Position numbers and translations under genes: made by a program
Assembly: GCF_947179515.1 (NCBI RefSeq)
Contig: NC_067488.1
Span: 29,483,039 to 29,547,038, forward strand
Direction: 5' to 3'
DNA length: 64,000 nt
Origin: Apodemus sylvaticus
Taxonomy: Eukaryota; Chordata; Mammalia; Rodentia; Muridae
Shown: positions 23,501-35,544 of the stretch, in pieces
Numbering within the stretch: the first letter of the stretch is position 1
How the letters are laid out: the number at the start of each line of letters is the position of its first letter
Notes under the pieces: model-generated
What the model saw: only the letters and a program-made list of their open reading frames with translations
The model's database searches: none
What the model was told of the DNA's origin: nothing

Positions 23501-24400
23501 TTTCCTCTTTTACTTAAACCACATCACTGCCAATGAAGCAGAATCTTCTTTGGAGCCATACTTGTCAAGATCAGACATCTGAGAATTCTTGCAGGCCTGT
23601 ATTGCGGGAGAGTTCATGCTTTTGCAGGGCACGTCTTTTCCCACTGTGCTCTGAGAAATGACTTGGTGATGTGATCTGTAAAGCAAAGCAAAGAGGGAAG
23701 TCCATGGCTATAGCAGCCACTTCCAACTTCCTGATGGTTAAGAGCTGGTTCCTTTTGATGTTCTTGACTTCTGCCTCCTGCCTTATCACCCTGTCTTTGA
23801 GTATCACATGAACTCAAATCCTTGTTACATGTATGTGAGGGAATTCTGATACCCTGCCTCAAATTTCTGATGCTCTTTTTAAATGTCAGTACATGAATTC
23901 TCTAGCTCACAGCCCTTCCTTCCCACCATCTCTTACTCGCCACCTTTGTTTCCATTTTCAGAAGTACACCATTATGGGAATGTTTAGAATGATTGTTTAA
24001 GAAATACCAGGGGGCACAGGTCCCGCTATCCCCATTGAGTGAGCACAATATAAGCTAATACTCTCCCTAAATTTCCTTCTTCATCCCCAAATACGGGAAA
24101 CTTTACACCCATATTCTATGGCATCCTAGTGGTATTTGCAGGGACTAAGTTCTTCCCTATAGCCCCTCTATTCTGTTTCTCCTTTCCTCCAATCTCTAGG
24201 ACTCAACCACTGAGAATCAGTCATTTCGGGTGCTCATCAGAGAAATGGAATGGGTTTGAAATCACATTGCTGTTGCTGTATATTCTAAGACTCTTTACTC
24301 CATTACCCCCTTTTTTCCTAGGTTATGGTTTGAAGCTTCTATTTCTGGATTAACCCTAAATTTATTAGTCACTTTTATATCCTGACTGTTGATTTATCAG
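20541..24400. other. A1bg upstream region, nothing identified
   Basis: No exon, CpG island or clear repeat seen. It is the place to look for distal A1bg enhancers. Confidence 0.4.
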
Positions 24401-24401
24401 C

Positions 24402-24545
24402 ACTGGGAATCGATCGTAGAGACTGGAGCATGCTATTGCCACTGAGACGTATCCTCTGGACAGGCAAGCCTGGAATTTGCTCTTTGTCTGCTTCAACCTG
24501 CCAAGGAGCGGGGATCCAGATTGTGCCATAAGAGCTGGCTATACT
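24402..24545 (-). repeat. B4-type SINE
   Basis: Antisense of an ID-like head (CAGCACTGGGAATCGATCG...CCACTGAGAC) followed by a B1-like half (AGCCTGGAATTTGCTC). Confidence 0.55.
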
Positions 24546-25075
24546 CACTTTTAGAAAATCAGACACCTAGGGAAAAATGCTTAAGTTTCCCACCATAGAT
24601 CTCTTAACTTCAACACTTGCTAGTAGAAGCAGAAGGAGATGAAAAGTGCATTATTTTCTACTGTCTAGAGCAAACCCTAGAGCCCCCAGGACTTTTGATT
24701 ATTGTCCTATTATTTATTGTCCTATTTCAGATAAAGTGTAAGAGGCATGATGACAATGAGGTCCTGGCCCGCCAAGTGCACATTTGCTTCATGGTCCTCA
24801 ACATCAGAGCCATGCTGAACCAGGTGACTGTCCTGGAGTTAAGCTCTGTCCAAACACCAAACACTGATAATAGATAAGAAAGGAGCCCAAAAGTCCTGCC
24901 AGAAAACATTGGGAGAAATTTGCACACATAACTTTGGCAACTCTTTGGAACATCTGCCACTAAGCTGACACTTGCAACCTACCCCCAACAATCGTTGGTA
25001 TCAGCCTGTCCGTGAAGCCTGTTGGGTAATTTATCCTTTATCCTGTATTTGTTTGGTTCTGCCATCTCCATCTGA
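24546..25075. other. Intergenic, nothing identified
   Basis: No supported gene; the open stretches here have no recognisable motif. Confidence 0.4.
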
Positions 25076-25440
25076 AGTAGATTCTCCTTTTTAAAAAGTG
25101 GTCTTTTTTTTTTTAACAGTGTCCTTTGCCTTACAGAAATTTTGTAATTTTATGAGGTCCCATTTGTCAATTTTTGATCTTAGAGCATAAGCTATTGGTG
25201 TTCTGTTCAGGAACTTTTCCCCTGTGCCCATGTCCTCAAGGGTCTTCCCCAGTTTCTTTTCCATTAGTTTCAGTCTGTCTAGTTTACATGGAGGTCCTTG
25301 ATCCACTTGGAGTGAAGTTTAGTACATGGAGATAAGAATGGATCAATTCGCGTTCTTCTGCATGCTGACCTCCAATTGAACCAGCACCATTTGTTGAAAA
25401 GACAATCTTTTTTCCACTGGATGTTTTCAGCTCCTTTGTC
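25076..25440 (-). mobile_element. L1 ORF2 fragment
   Basis: Minus-strand translation reads EKFLNRTPIAYALRSKIDKW and IKLQNFCKAKDTV, characteristic of the C-terminal part of rodent L1 ORF2. Both ends are truncated and there is a stop within the upstream part. Confidence 0.85.
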
Positions 25441-25513
25441 AAAGATCTCTCTCCTCTCTCTCCCTCCCCCTCTCTCTCCCTTCTTCCCTCCCTCCCTCTC
25501 CCTTTCTTGTTTT
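25441..25513. repeat. (TC)-rich low-complexity tract
   Basis: CTCTCTCCCTCC-type pyrimidine repeats at the broken end of the L1 fragment. Confidence 0.8.
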
Positions 25514-25849
25514 GTTTTTTCTCTCTCTTGTTCTTTTAAACATTTTTACTTACATATTTTTATTGCTTTCTATCTACTATAGGAACTAAACAGTGAGTTC
25601 ATTCTCCTCCTAAACCTGTTACCAAAAACATATGTAAAACTGTTTTCATATATATGAGGATATCAATGTTTTGCTTTTTTTTTCCACAGATTTTACCTTT
25701 GCTGAAGCTAATAAGTATATTTCCTGTTTGTTTCCTTTGAGGTATGTCTTCGTAAGCAAATATTGGTCTGTCTTTTCCTTTCATCTTATCTGAGACTTGA
25801 TGCTATAACTGCTATGATGTTGTCTCCTACAATCCTTGCAGCTCTTTTA

Positions 25850-26220
25850 ACTTTCCCATGTCTATCAATGCGCACTTGTGCAGTTGTGTGAAGGTGCAGG
25901 CTTGTGTATATGCATGTGAGTGTGGATGCACACGCGCACTTGAATGTACCATAGCAAATGTATTGACTTAATTTGACAGCATTGGGTCTTCTTCCTTGCC
26001 TTCTACCTTGTTTGAGACAAGTTCTCTTGTTGACTTTCACTATATATGGCAAACTAGTTGCCTCGCAAGCTTCTACAGTGTCATCCATCTCTTTTTAGGA
26101 GAACTGTGATTAAAGAAGAATGCTACCATGCCTCCTTTTATACGTGTTCTGGGTAGTGGAACTCAAGTTCTCATGCTCATGAGATAAGTACTCTATGCAC
26201 TGAGCCATCTCCCCAGCCTT
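25850..26220 (-). repeat. RSINE1/B4-class SINE
   Basis: The minus strand begins GGCTGGGGAGATGGCTCAGT (tRNA-like head), has GAGGCATGGTAGCATTC in the middle, and ends with a CACACGCGCAC-like tail. Diverged. Confidence 0.6.
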
Positions 26221-26361
26221 CTTGCCTTGTAAGTGTATTTTCTCCATTAAGAGAAGTTTCTCTCTCTCAAAACTCTCATCTAAAATTGGGTATAGAAGAA
26301 AAATGAACATAGAATTTGACATTTTTCATGTGAGGTAAGCCTAAAGGCATATTTGTTGAGC

Positions 26362-26690
26362 ACTGCTGTGGTCTGAATGTCTTTTTCAATGCCCACATTT
26401 GCATGTTAAGTCCTATCCCCCAGTAGGATAATGATAGGAGCTGGGACCACTGGGGAGTCTCTGATTAAGGGGCCCCAGAGAACTGACTTGCTCCTTCCAC
26501 TGTCTGTGGACATGTCTAGACGTTTCCATATATTAACCAGAAAATGAGGCCAACAGTAGATGTTGACTATGCTGGACCCTTGAGCTTGGTCTTTCAGCCT
26601 CTAGTGTGGAGCACACAGTGACAAGTTATTGGCACTTATGAACTATTGTGTATAATCAGTTCTACTGTAGCACAAATAAATAAAGGCCAT
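26362..26690 (+). repeat. MLT1-like MaLR LTR
   Basis: CTGCTGTGGTCTGAATGTC start, GGGGCCCCAGAGAACTGAC in the middle, AATAAATAAAGGC near the end. Old mammalian MaLR layout. Confidence 0.5.
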
Positions 26691-27031
26691 GTGCCCACCG
26701 TGACTTAGCCTTATGCACTGCATAGAATACAAAGAATCACTAGCTGCTCCCAGCAGTGTGGAAGACACAATTCCTAATAAGAATCTCTTCTTAAGATAGA
26801 ATGCATGAAATCTTTTGATTCTGGATGCTCTGAAGAGAAACTGCCCTCATCTCTCATCTTTTCCAGGAAATTTGTGATAATTTGTTTTTCCTTATTTTGA
26901 TGTTTTGTGGGTCAAAAATTCTATGTGTTAATAATTAATTAGGTATTACATGTCGGTTACATGATTATTTTCTTCTGGAAGCATATCTTACATTCTGGGA
27001 ATATTTTTCAAAATTTTTAAGACTTCTCATT

Positions 27032-27225
27032 TTTTTCTATGAATGGGTGTTTTGCCCACAAATATGTCTGTGACCCAGGCATGCTCATTACCCACAGAGA
27101 CCATGGTTGGACTCAGGGACAGTTGTGAGCCACTGTGTGGGTGCTGCGAATTGACCTTGGGTCCTCTGGAAGAGCAGTCAATGCTCTTCTATTAACCACT
27201 CAAGCATCCCTCTCGTCCCAACTTT
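27032..27225 (-). repeat. B2/B3-type SINE
   Basis: The minus strand contains AGCATTGACTGCTCTTCCAG and GACCCAAGGTCAATTCGCAG, the tRNA-derived head. The tail has AAAACACCCATTCATAG. Confidence 0.65.
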
Positions 27226-27229
27226 CCCA

Positions 27230-28990
27230 ATTTTTATTTTATATTTTTTTTTACTTCTTTTTTCAATTTTCTCAGAGATGAAAGCTGAAATATTATCTTC
27301 TTATGTGTAATTTACTGTTCAGTGTTGTTTGGATTATTTTATATTTCTTCTCTGTTTTTTCCCTACACATTAGAAACTTACATTGATTTCGACTTAAAAA
27401 CTTTTGAATGTTTTTATAGTTATTTATACTGATCATAGCCTTCTGAGTTCAAGAAAAATTTTAAGGTTCTAAGATATACATTTTTCCTCCTGTTTGGTTA
27501 ATGGGTATTGTGACTCATCTTGATAGAAATATTTCTTGCAGACATATAATTTTTCATTTAACTGTTTAAAGGCTTCTCTATGCTATTGAACCATGCTTAG
27601 ATGTTTAATATTCAAGTGGGCCACTGACTCATATTAAGTGGGTCACTGTACAAAGGAGGGCAAATGTCTGATTGTATACATCAGGCTCCTCAGCAGTGGA
27701 ACTCATGGTTGGATGTTCAGTCTGGTTTTATCTTTAGGAAACTGTTAGTGTTGTCTTTAGTTCTTCATTGGCTGGGACTTTTGTGGTTTCCCCAGAAGAA
27801 AATACCCAATCAAAATTATGGGTAAGGCATTTCTTAGAAATCAATCATAATGTAGAGAATGTGTCTAGTAAAGTAAGACTGTCATGTAAGTTACCCCAGC
27901 AGAATCGGCAAGATGTTTTGTCCATCAGCCCACTATTGGGCTGGTGAATCTAATCACAGTTGAATGTGTAACATCTCAGGAGTGTATGAATTTGGGCAAT
28001 TGGACTTTCCATTGCTGAGCCAGAGACCTGAGAGCCAGCTCTACAAATGCACAGCCAGGTGTTCCTTGAAAGGAGATCTGGGTTTCATTCTTTGTGTAGT
28101 ATGGACCCAGGCAGAATCTCCTTCTGCTTTCCGAGGACGTAAGATTGTTCTGAGATTTGGATAGGAAGGAGGATGTCTCAGAATAGTCCACAGGCTTTCC
28201 CAATAAATAGCTGTTAATGGGGTGTATTTTCATATTTAGCTGTGTCTACCATTACACATAGCAAAATCACTTTAATTGGCCCTTTCCAAATAATAAACCA
28301 TCAGGATGTGTTTCATTCCTAAACAAAGATGGAGATTAAGCCTGATTCTTTTGTTTTCTTACTTCCCCCCTCCTTTTTGTTAGTCTATGAATTTTCCCAT
28401 TCCCAGAAGTACCCCTGATGTTTGCAGTTTAGAGACACGTGGCATAAATCACCCTGCCTGCCTAGCTCCTCTATAGCTCAGCCTCCTTCCATCAGTCAAC
28501 CATCTACTCTGTAGCTTCTAATGTCCTGTTACATTTATGTCCTTTCAATCTCTTTGTCCTTAGATATATATTCTCTAAGCATCCTGTTTCCTCTCTTTTT
28601 AGTATTTGGGTCATTGAGGAGATATGTGAATGTAAACTGCCACATTTAGTTTGACTTTATGTTTAAAGAGACAAGGTCTGTAATTTTTTTCTCCCTCAGT
28701 AACTAAAAACAAAACAAAACACCATTAGTACAAATTAGAGAAGCTACAGCAAACTGCAAAAATAGTCAGGATTTATGGAGTAGCCTTTTGAACTGACTAG
28801 TAAGAACTTTACTCATCTGGGCCTCATCTACTGTCAAATGAAGGTCAAAGTAGCAAGTTATATAACATCAAATATATCAGTTTTTTGGCTTGTAGTAAAT
28901 AGCAATTACATTTAATTCTTTGTTCCTTCGAAGTTGTAGATGAACATGGCTTATAGTTTAAATATGACAAAGTGACAAAGAATGTCTCTA
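27230..28990. other. Intergenic, nothing identified
   Basis: AT-rich, no gene or clear repeat. Confidence 0.4.
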
Positions 28991-29999
28991 GCCTTCCTCC
29001 ATCTCTATATCTCTTTGCCTGGACTAGAAATTCTCAGAGGTACTCTCTGAAATCCACTGGCCATCCTGGCCCAGGAATCAGGTAGATACTCTACCTCCTC
29101 CCCTCCAATTCCAGTCCCCAAGTCTTCCAGCTTTGTAGAAGGCTGTGTCATTGCCTTTCTTTCGTCTCTGCCCATTTCCTAGGATCTACACAGAGCCCAG
29201 TGGTGACCCACTTGTCTATCCTTAATTCCTGAAGAACTCTAGGCTCACCTGTTACTAGCAGATCCCTATTCATAACTGTCAGCTCCCAAGACCCAGAAAC
29301 AAGTTTTACAGAAGGACACCTAACAGGATCTCAGAAGCATGCCATACCAGGAAATCCATAGACACCAAAGAGAACCAGAGAAGAAGAAGAAACGAAGGAA
29401 TTGAACACCACTCTCCCCTGAAATAAGAACAAATATCAGAACCTAGAATTGCAATCATTGTAAGCACAAATGCCTAGATGCCAACATAAAAAAAGTAGCT
29501 GAGAAAATATGTCTCTACTAAAGCCTAGCAACTCTATTATAGAACACCCTGAAAATTGCAATGTACCTAATACATAAGATAAGGGCTTCAACCTAATTGT
29601 TATGAATATGCTCGAGGATATTAAAGATGTGAATATCTCCATTAATACAATCTGTGAAAACACAAACTGTGGAGTGAAATAAGGAAAACAGTTCAAGAAA
29701 TGAGAATGGAAATGTAATCACTAAAGAAAACATGAACTGGAAACACAAAAAATTAGGTGGTCAAACAGGACCTTCAGAGACTTGTATTCTTCAACAGATT
29801 ACAAGTGATGAAAGAGAAAATCTTAGGCATTGAAGACAACATAGAATAAATGGATATCTCTGTCAAATAAAATGTTAAACTTATACAATTCCATGATCAA
29901 AATATCCAGGAAATCTGGGGCACTATGAAAAGGCAAAACCTAAGAATAGGAATAGAGGAAGAAAATGAAACCCAGGCCAAAGACTCTGAAAGTATTTTT

Positions 30000-30120
30000 G
30001 ATATTTTTAATAAAATTAGAGAAGAGTTCCCTAAGCTGAAGAAGGAGGTGTATGTAAAGGTACCAGAGGTGTGCAGAACACCAAATAGACTGGACCAGAA
30101 AAGGAAGTACCCTTGACAAA
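30000..30120 (+). pseudogene. L1 ORF1 remnant
   Basis: Short open stretch with the ORF1 signature NRLDQKRK, followed at once by a stop. It represents the middle of ORF1p (RNA-binding protein of the L1 particle). Confidence 0.8.
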
Positions 30121-30580
30121 TAATAAAGAAAACACTAAACATACAGAACCATGAAAGAATATTAAAAGCTTCCAAGGAAAAGACTGAGTAATGTATAATG
30201 ACAGACCCAGTAGAACTCTTGACTTCCCATGAAGACACTAAAAGCCAGAAGGGTCTGAACAGATGTTCCATAAGCTCTAAGAAATATTAGATGCGAGGCC
30301 AGTCTACTATACCCAGCAAAATATCAATCATAATAGATGGAGAGGAAAAATTCCATGACTATCCAAATTTAAGTAGTAACTATTTATAAATCTATCCCTA
30401 CAGAAAGTGTAAGAAGAAAAATGTCAATCTGAAGAGGCTAACCACATACAAGAAAATACAATGAATAAATGTTCTTAGGAAATCAAAGGTAGGGAAACCC
30501 CACCAAAACAGCAAGCTAACAGGAAATAATGAACACAGTTCATTGATAACTCTTAACATCAATGATCTCAATTTCCCAAT

Positions 30581-30670
30581 TCAAAAATAAAGAAAGGAAA
30601 AGAGAAGAGAAGAGAAGAAAGGAAAAGAAAAGAAAAGAAAAAAGAAAAGAAAAGAAAAGAAAAGAAAAGA
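30581..30670. repeat. (AAAAG)n expansion inside L1
   Basis: An AAAAG/AAAGG run interrupts the start of ORF2 exactly where L1 elements normally have a short AAAAGACA stretch. Confidence 0.85.
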
Positions 30671-33058
30671 CACAGATTAATAGATTGGATTCAAACAGGA
30701 GCCATCCTTTTGCTGCAACCAACATCTTACCATCAAAGACAGATATTACCTCAGGTAAAAGGATGGAAAAACACATTTTAAACAAATGGACCCAAGAAGG
30801 GTTGCCACATCTTACATATCTGACAAAATGTACTTTAAACCAAAACTATTAGCAGTATATAGGGAAGAATACTTCATACTCATCAAAAGAAAACTTCATC
30901 AAGAAGATATTGCAATTTTAAACTTTTATACACCAACATAAGGTCACCCAGTTCAAAAAAGCAACAGTACCACAGCTAAAATGAAATATTGACCCTCACA
31001 TAGATTGGGTGAGTTCAGTACCCCATGGTCTCCAATAGACATGTCATCCAGAAAGAAACTAAACAGAGAAATGCTGAGCTAACTGATGGCATAAACCAAA
31101 ATGACCAAACAAATATTTGCAGAATGTTTCACCTGAACAGAAAAGAATATACTATCTCCTCCATACCTCAGGGATCTTTCTTAGAATCGACCACATGTAT
31201 GGATACAAAGAATGTCTCAACAAATACAAAATACAACAAATACAAAGTGAAATAACAACCTATAAAATACTTGACCACTGCGAGTTAAATCTGGATATCA
31301 GCAACAGAAGGCTTACAAATTCATTGCAACTAAACAACTTACAACTGAATAAAACAGGATTCAAGACAGAAATCAAGAAAAATTAAAACCTTTTAAAAAC
31401 AGAATGAAAATGAAATCACAATGTACACAAACCTATGGATCACAATCAAGGCAGTTCTAACAGGCAAGTTCATAGCACTAAGTGCCTACATTTTTATAAA
31501 ATGGAGATATATTATTCATATTTTTTGTTAAATAGCTATATCACTTCTTTTGTGCCAATATGACATTTAAAGTATTTTAGTCTCCAAAAAAGATAATATC
31601 ATCAATTCTGATTTATTAATACCTAAACATGTACATATGTTGATATGACCTTTGGTCACCTTCGTATGATGCAAAGATATAGAATGACTGTCCTGTGAAA
31701 TAACACCTCAATGGAGTAGACAGCAGGAAATAATCAATTCATGATAGAAATCAATAAAATAGAAACAATCAATAGAAAGAATCAATGAGATAAAGAGTTG
31801 GTTGTTTGAGAATCAACTAAGTGTCTTTGATAGACACATAGTCAACTTAAGAAAAAGGTGAAGAGAGAAGATAAAAATTAATAAATCAGAGATGAAAAGA
31901 AGGACATTTCAAGAGGCACTGAGGAGATCTGGGGAATTGTATGGACATAGTTTAAAGAGCTGTACTCTATCAAAGTGAAAAACAGAAAAAAAAAGTGAAA
32001 AAGTGAGTCATACTCATACCCTACTAAAATTACAGTAAGATTAGATAAGTTATTGAAACAAGCCTATAATCCCTAGTGAAATAGAAGCTGTAATTAAGTC
32101 TCCCAAACAATAAAACAAGACAAACAAAAAATCAACCAAAACAAAAAAAAAAAACAAATAAACAAAATCAGGGGAAGATTGATTCAGCAAAGAATTATAC
32201 CAGGTTTCCAAAAAAACTAATGCAAACTACTTCCCATAATAGAAATAAGTGGAACTGCCTAATTCACTTAATAAGGCATTAACCTGATACTCAAACCACA
32301 TAAAGACCCAACAAAGAGAGAGAATCACAGACCAGTGTTTTAAACAAACATTATATGCAAAAATTCTCAATAAAATACTCACACATTGAATCTGGAAACA
32401 CATCAAAAATTATCAACAATGATCAAGTAGTCTTCATCCTAACTATTCTGGGATGTGTAACATACATAAATCAAAAAATGTAATCCACTATATAAACAAA
32501 CTGAAAAAACCCCACATGATCATTTCATGATTCTTAGGAAAGGCCTTTAAAAAAAATCAAGCATCCATTCCTGCTAAAAGTTATGGAGAGATTTGGACAT
32601 AGAACATGCCTCAACACAATAAAGATAATTTACAGCAAGCCCACAACCAACATCAGCCTAAATAGAAACTCAAAACATATTCACCAAAATCAGGAAAAAC
32701 ACAAAGTTGTTCACTCTCTCCATACCTATTCAATTTAGTACTTGAAGTCTTAGCTAAAGCAATAATGCAACTGAAGAAGATTAAGGAGATTCAAATTGGA
32801 AGACAAGGAGTTGATATATCTTACTTTGCAGCAGATATTCATAAGTGACTCTAAAAACACCAAAACTCCTAGAGCTGGTAAATGTTTTCAAAAGCATAGC
32901 TGGATACAAAATTAACTAATAAAAGTCTCTCCTATACACAAATGGCAAATGGGCTGGGTAAGAAATTGGGGAAATGACACCTTTCACAGTAACACAAAAA
33001 ATAATATCAAGGGGTAATGATAAACAATTGAAAGACTTGTGTGATGAAACCTTAAGAC

Positions 33059-33411
33059 ATTATGGTGTTATGAATAAAAGTAACCCCCATAGGCTCGAAG
33101 GGACTGGCATTATTAGGAGTTGTGATTTTGTTGGAATGGGTGTGGCCTTGAATGAAGTGTGTCATTAGCAGTGGGCTTTGAAGTTTCAAATGCTCCAGCC
33201 AAGCTAGAGTCCCTCTTTTCCTGATGCCTGGTGATACAGGTGTAGAACTGACAGCTACTCAGCCAGCACCATGTCTGCCTGTGCTTTCTGCCCTGACAAT
33301 AACGGACTAAACGCCTGAAACTTTAAGCCAGTCCCAATTAAATGCTTTCCTTTATAAGAGTTGCCGTGGTAACATTATCTCTTCACAGCAATAAAAACCC
33401 TAACTAAGACA
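33059..33411 (+). mobile_element. MaLR-like LTR inserted in the L1
   Basis: L1 reading resumes right after it. It has ATTAAATGC near its end, then CACAGCAATAAAAACCCTAA and CTAAGACAG, the 3' end of a common rodent repeat also found at 63478-63888 on the other strand. Confidence 0.65.
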
Positions 33412-33695
33412 GGCATTAGAGAAAACAATCAAAGAAGATATCAGAAGATGGAAATATCTTCCATGTACATGGGCCAGTAAGATTTATATAGTAAAACTGG
33501 CCATCTTACCAAGAGAATCTACAGATCCAATGCAATCCCCACCAAAATTCCAACAAAATTCTTTACAGTATTTTAAAGGACAGTTTTGAGCTTCATGTGG
33601 AAACACAGAAACCTAGGATAGCTAAAACAATTCTGCAAAATTAAAAAAACATCTGTAGTTATTATCACGTTCAATCTAAAATTGTACTACAAGGC

Positions 33696-33697
33696 AG

Positions 33698-33732
<35 letters not shown>

Positions 33733-33733
33733 G
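33696..33733. repeat. (CTA)n microsatellite in L1
   Basis: About 12 CTA units, followed by AGCAGCAGCAACAACAATAA triplets. Confidence 0.9.
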
Positions 33734-34261
33734 CAGCAGCAACAACAATAACAACAATATAGCATGGTATTTGCATACTGATAATAAAACTGAATTGAAG
33801 GCCCAGATATAAGTCCATATACTGAAGAACACCTGATTTGTGATGAAGAATCTAGAAAAATATACTGGAAGAAAAGACGGCATCTTCAACAACTTTTGCT
33901 AACTAAACTGAATGTAGATGAAAACAATGAATCCATATTTATCACCCTGCACAAAACCCAATCACTAATGGATCGATCAATTTCAATACTTTAGAAAGAC
34001 CTCTATATAACCTAAGGAGCTATTTTATGAGCCTGAGGTGTGGAACAGATACTATATTGCTTTTCCAAAGACTGTGTGTTCATAATAATCCTGTCTTCTG
34101 AAGTCATACTGCTTCCATTACCAGTCATTAGACATTAAAAATACCCTTAATCTGAGGTGCATATTCTGTCAGTGATCAATGCTTTGTCATTTATGATGAG
34201 TCCTAAGGCTAAAATTCAGAATAGCAAAACTGCCTGAAGATAAGAAACTAAAAGTTTCCTT

Positions 34262-34330
34262 GTATTTATATGACTTTAATAAGCTGCATGCTTCTGTTAT
34301 AAAATGAGGACTAGAATCCTCCCTTATAGC
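34262..34330 (+). repeat. Possible MIR fragment
   Basis: GTTATAAAATGAGGACTAGA and CCTCCCTTATAG resemble the MIR 3' part. Confidence 0.3.
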
Positions 34331-34789
34331 AAATTCAGTTTGAATATATGTTCTCACTTAAATAAAAAACAAATTGCAACAATTCACAGAATAATAAAAA
34401 TTAGCTCAGAGACTATGTAGGGTACTCCATTATATTCAGACGTTGAAATAAGACCAATAACACAGGTTATTGGTCCAGGTTACTCGTGCAAATGATAGAT
34501 GCTCTTAACAGTGCTTTCTAAAACAACATATATGCAAATCTATTTCCCCAAGTTTTGAGGCTTTTTCTTTGAGATTATTAATTAAATAATGAGGAAGATC
34601 TGGTATATAGGAAGCTGGTATAGACTTTTATTCCAGTTTGAAAATTAGAATATCAAAATGATGCTGTGACCATCAACTAACTTTATCACTTCATTTTACT
34701 GCAAAAGTAGTCAATGATAAAGTATAATGGTTGTCTTAAAGTGTTTATATAGGCACTAAAGGCACCCTCCAAACTCCTTCTATTTATTT
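34331..34789. other. Intergenic, nothing identified
   Basis: AT-rich, no feature recognised. Confidence 0.4.
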
Positions 34790-35540
34790 ATCTATATTTA
34801 ATTTTAAAATATTTTCCATTAATTTATTTATTTACTTTATGCCCCAATCATAGTTGCCTACTTCCTCACAGTCCCTTCTCACTCAGCTCTCCTCCCATCT
34901 CCCCCTCCCCTTCTCCTCTGAGAAGTGATTGGTTTCCTCTGGTACCAACCTACCCTGGCACATCAAGTCACTATAGGGCTAGGCACATCCTTTGCCACTG
35001 AGGCCAGCCAAGGCAGCCCAGTTAGGGGAACAGGATCCACAGGTAGACAACCGAGTCAGGGAAGGCCCCCCGCTCCAGCTGTTGGGGAACCTGTATGAAG
35101 ACCAAGCTCCACATCTGCTACATATATGTGGCAGTTAGTTAATTCTATTGATCTTCCTGTGGAGTTCCTATCCCCTGCAGTTTCCTCAATCCTTCCTCCA
35201 CCTCTTCCATGAGCCACCTCAGCTCTGTCTAATGTTTGGCTGTGGGTCTCTGTATCTGTTTAGGTCAGCTGTTGTGTGGAGTCTCTCACAGGATAGTTAT
35301 GTTAGGCTCCTGCCCACACACATAACAGAGGATCATTAATAGTGTCAGTGATTAGTTCTTGCCCATGGGATGGTTCTCACGTTGGTCCAGTCATTGGTTG
35401 GCCATTTCCTCCATCTCTGTCCATATTTGTCCCTGCACTTCTTGTAGTCAGGACAAATTTTAGGTCAAAGTTTTCATGGGTGGGTCGTTGTCTTTATTCC
35501 TCCATCAGGAACCCAGTCTGCTCATCCAAAACTTCTTTTT
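34790..35540 (-). mobile_element. L1/Lx 3' UTR-like fragment
   Basis: Antisense of a familiar rodent L1 3' region: TTTATGCCCCAATCATAG, GGAACAGGATCCACAGG, CTGTGGGTCTCTGTATCTG. Opposite in orientation to the L1 at 29000-33990, so it is a separate insertion or an inversion. Confidence 0.6.
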
Positions 35541-35544
35541 AAAG

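Larger units (their letters stand above)
29000..33990 (+). mobile_element. Old, nearly full-length L1 (Lx-like), 3' end missing
   Basis: 5' UTR-like sequence at about 29000-29680 is followed by an ORF1 remnant and an ORF2 remnant. ORF1 shows EEFPKLKKEVYVKV and RTPNRLDQKRK at 30006-30110. ORF2 starts near 30530. The reverse transcriptase FADD box is degraded to YFAAD near 32824. Many stops and frameshifts make it dead. The ORF2 C-terminus and 3' UTR are not found after about 33990. The body is interrupted by a MaLR-like LTR and by simple-repeat expansions. Confidence 0.85.
30530..33990 (+). pseudogene. L1 ORF2 remnant (endonuclease and reverse transcriptase region)
   Basis: Starts LITLNINDLN, as in L1 endonuclease. 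Homology continues through the EN and RT regions but with many stops. Interrupted at 33059-33411. Confidence 0.8.

Noticed and set aside
29897..30271. 124-residue minus-strand hydrophobic frame
   Set aside because: It is the antisense of the L1 ORF1 region.
32780..32900. Possible active reverse transcriptase
   Set aside because: The catalytic FADD box is degraded and surrounding frames contain stops, so the L1 copy is dead.
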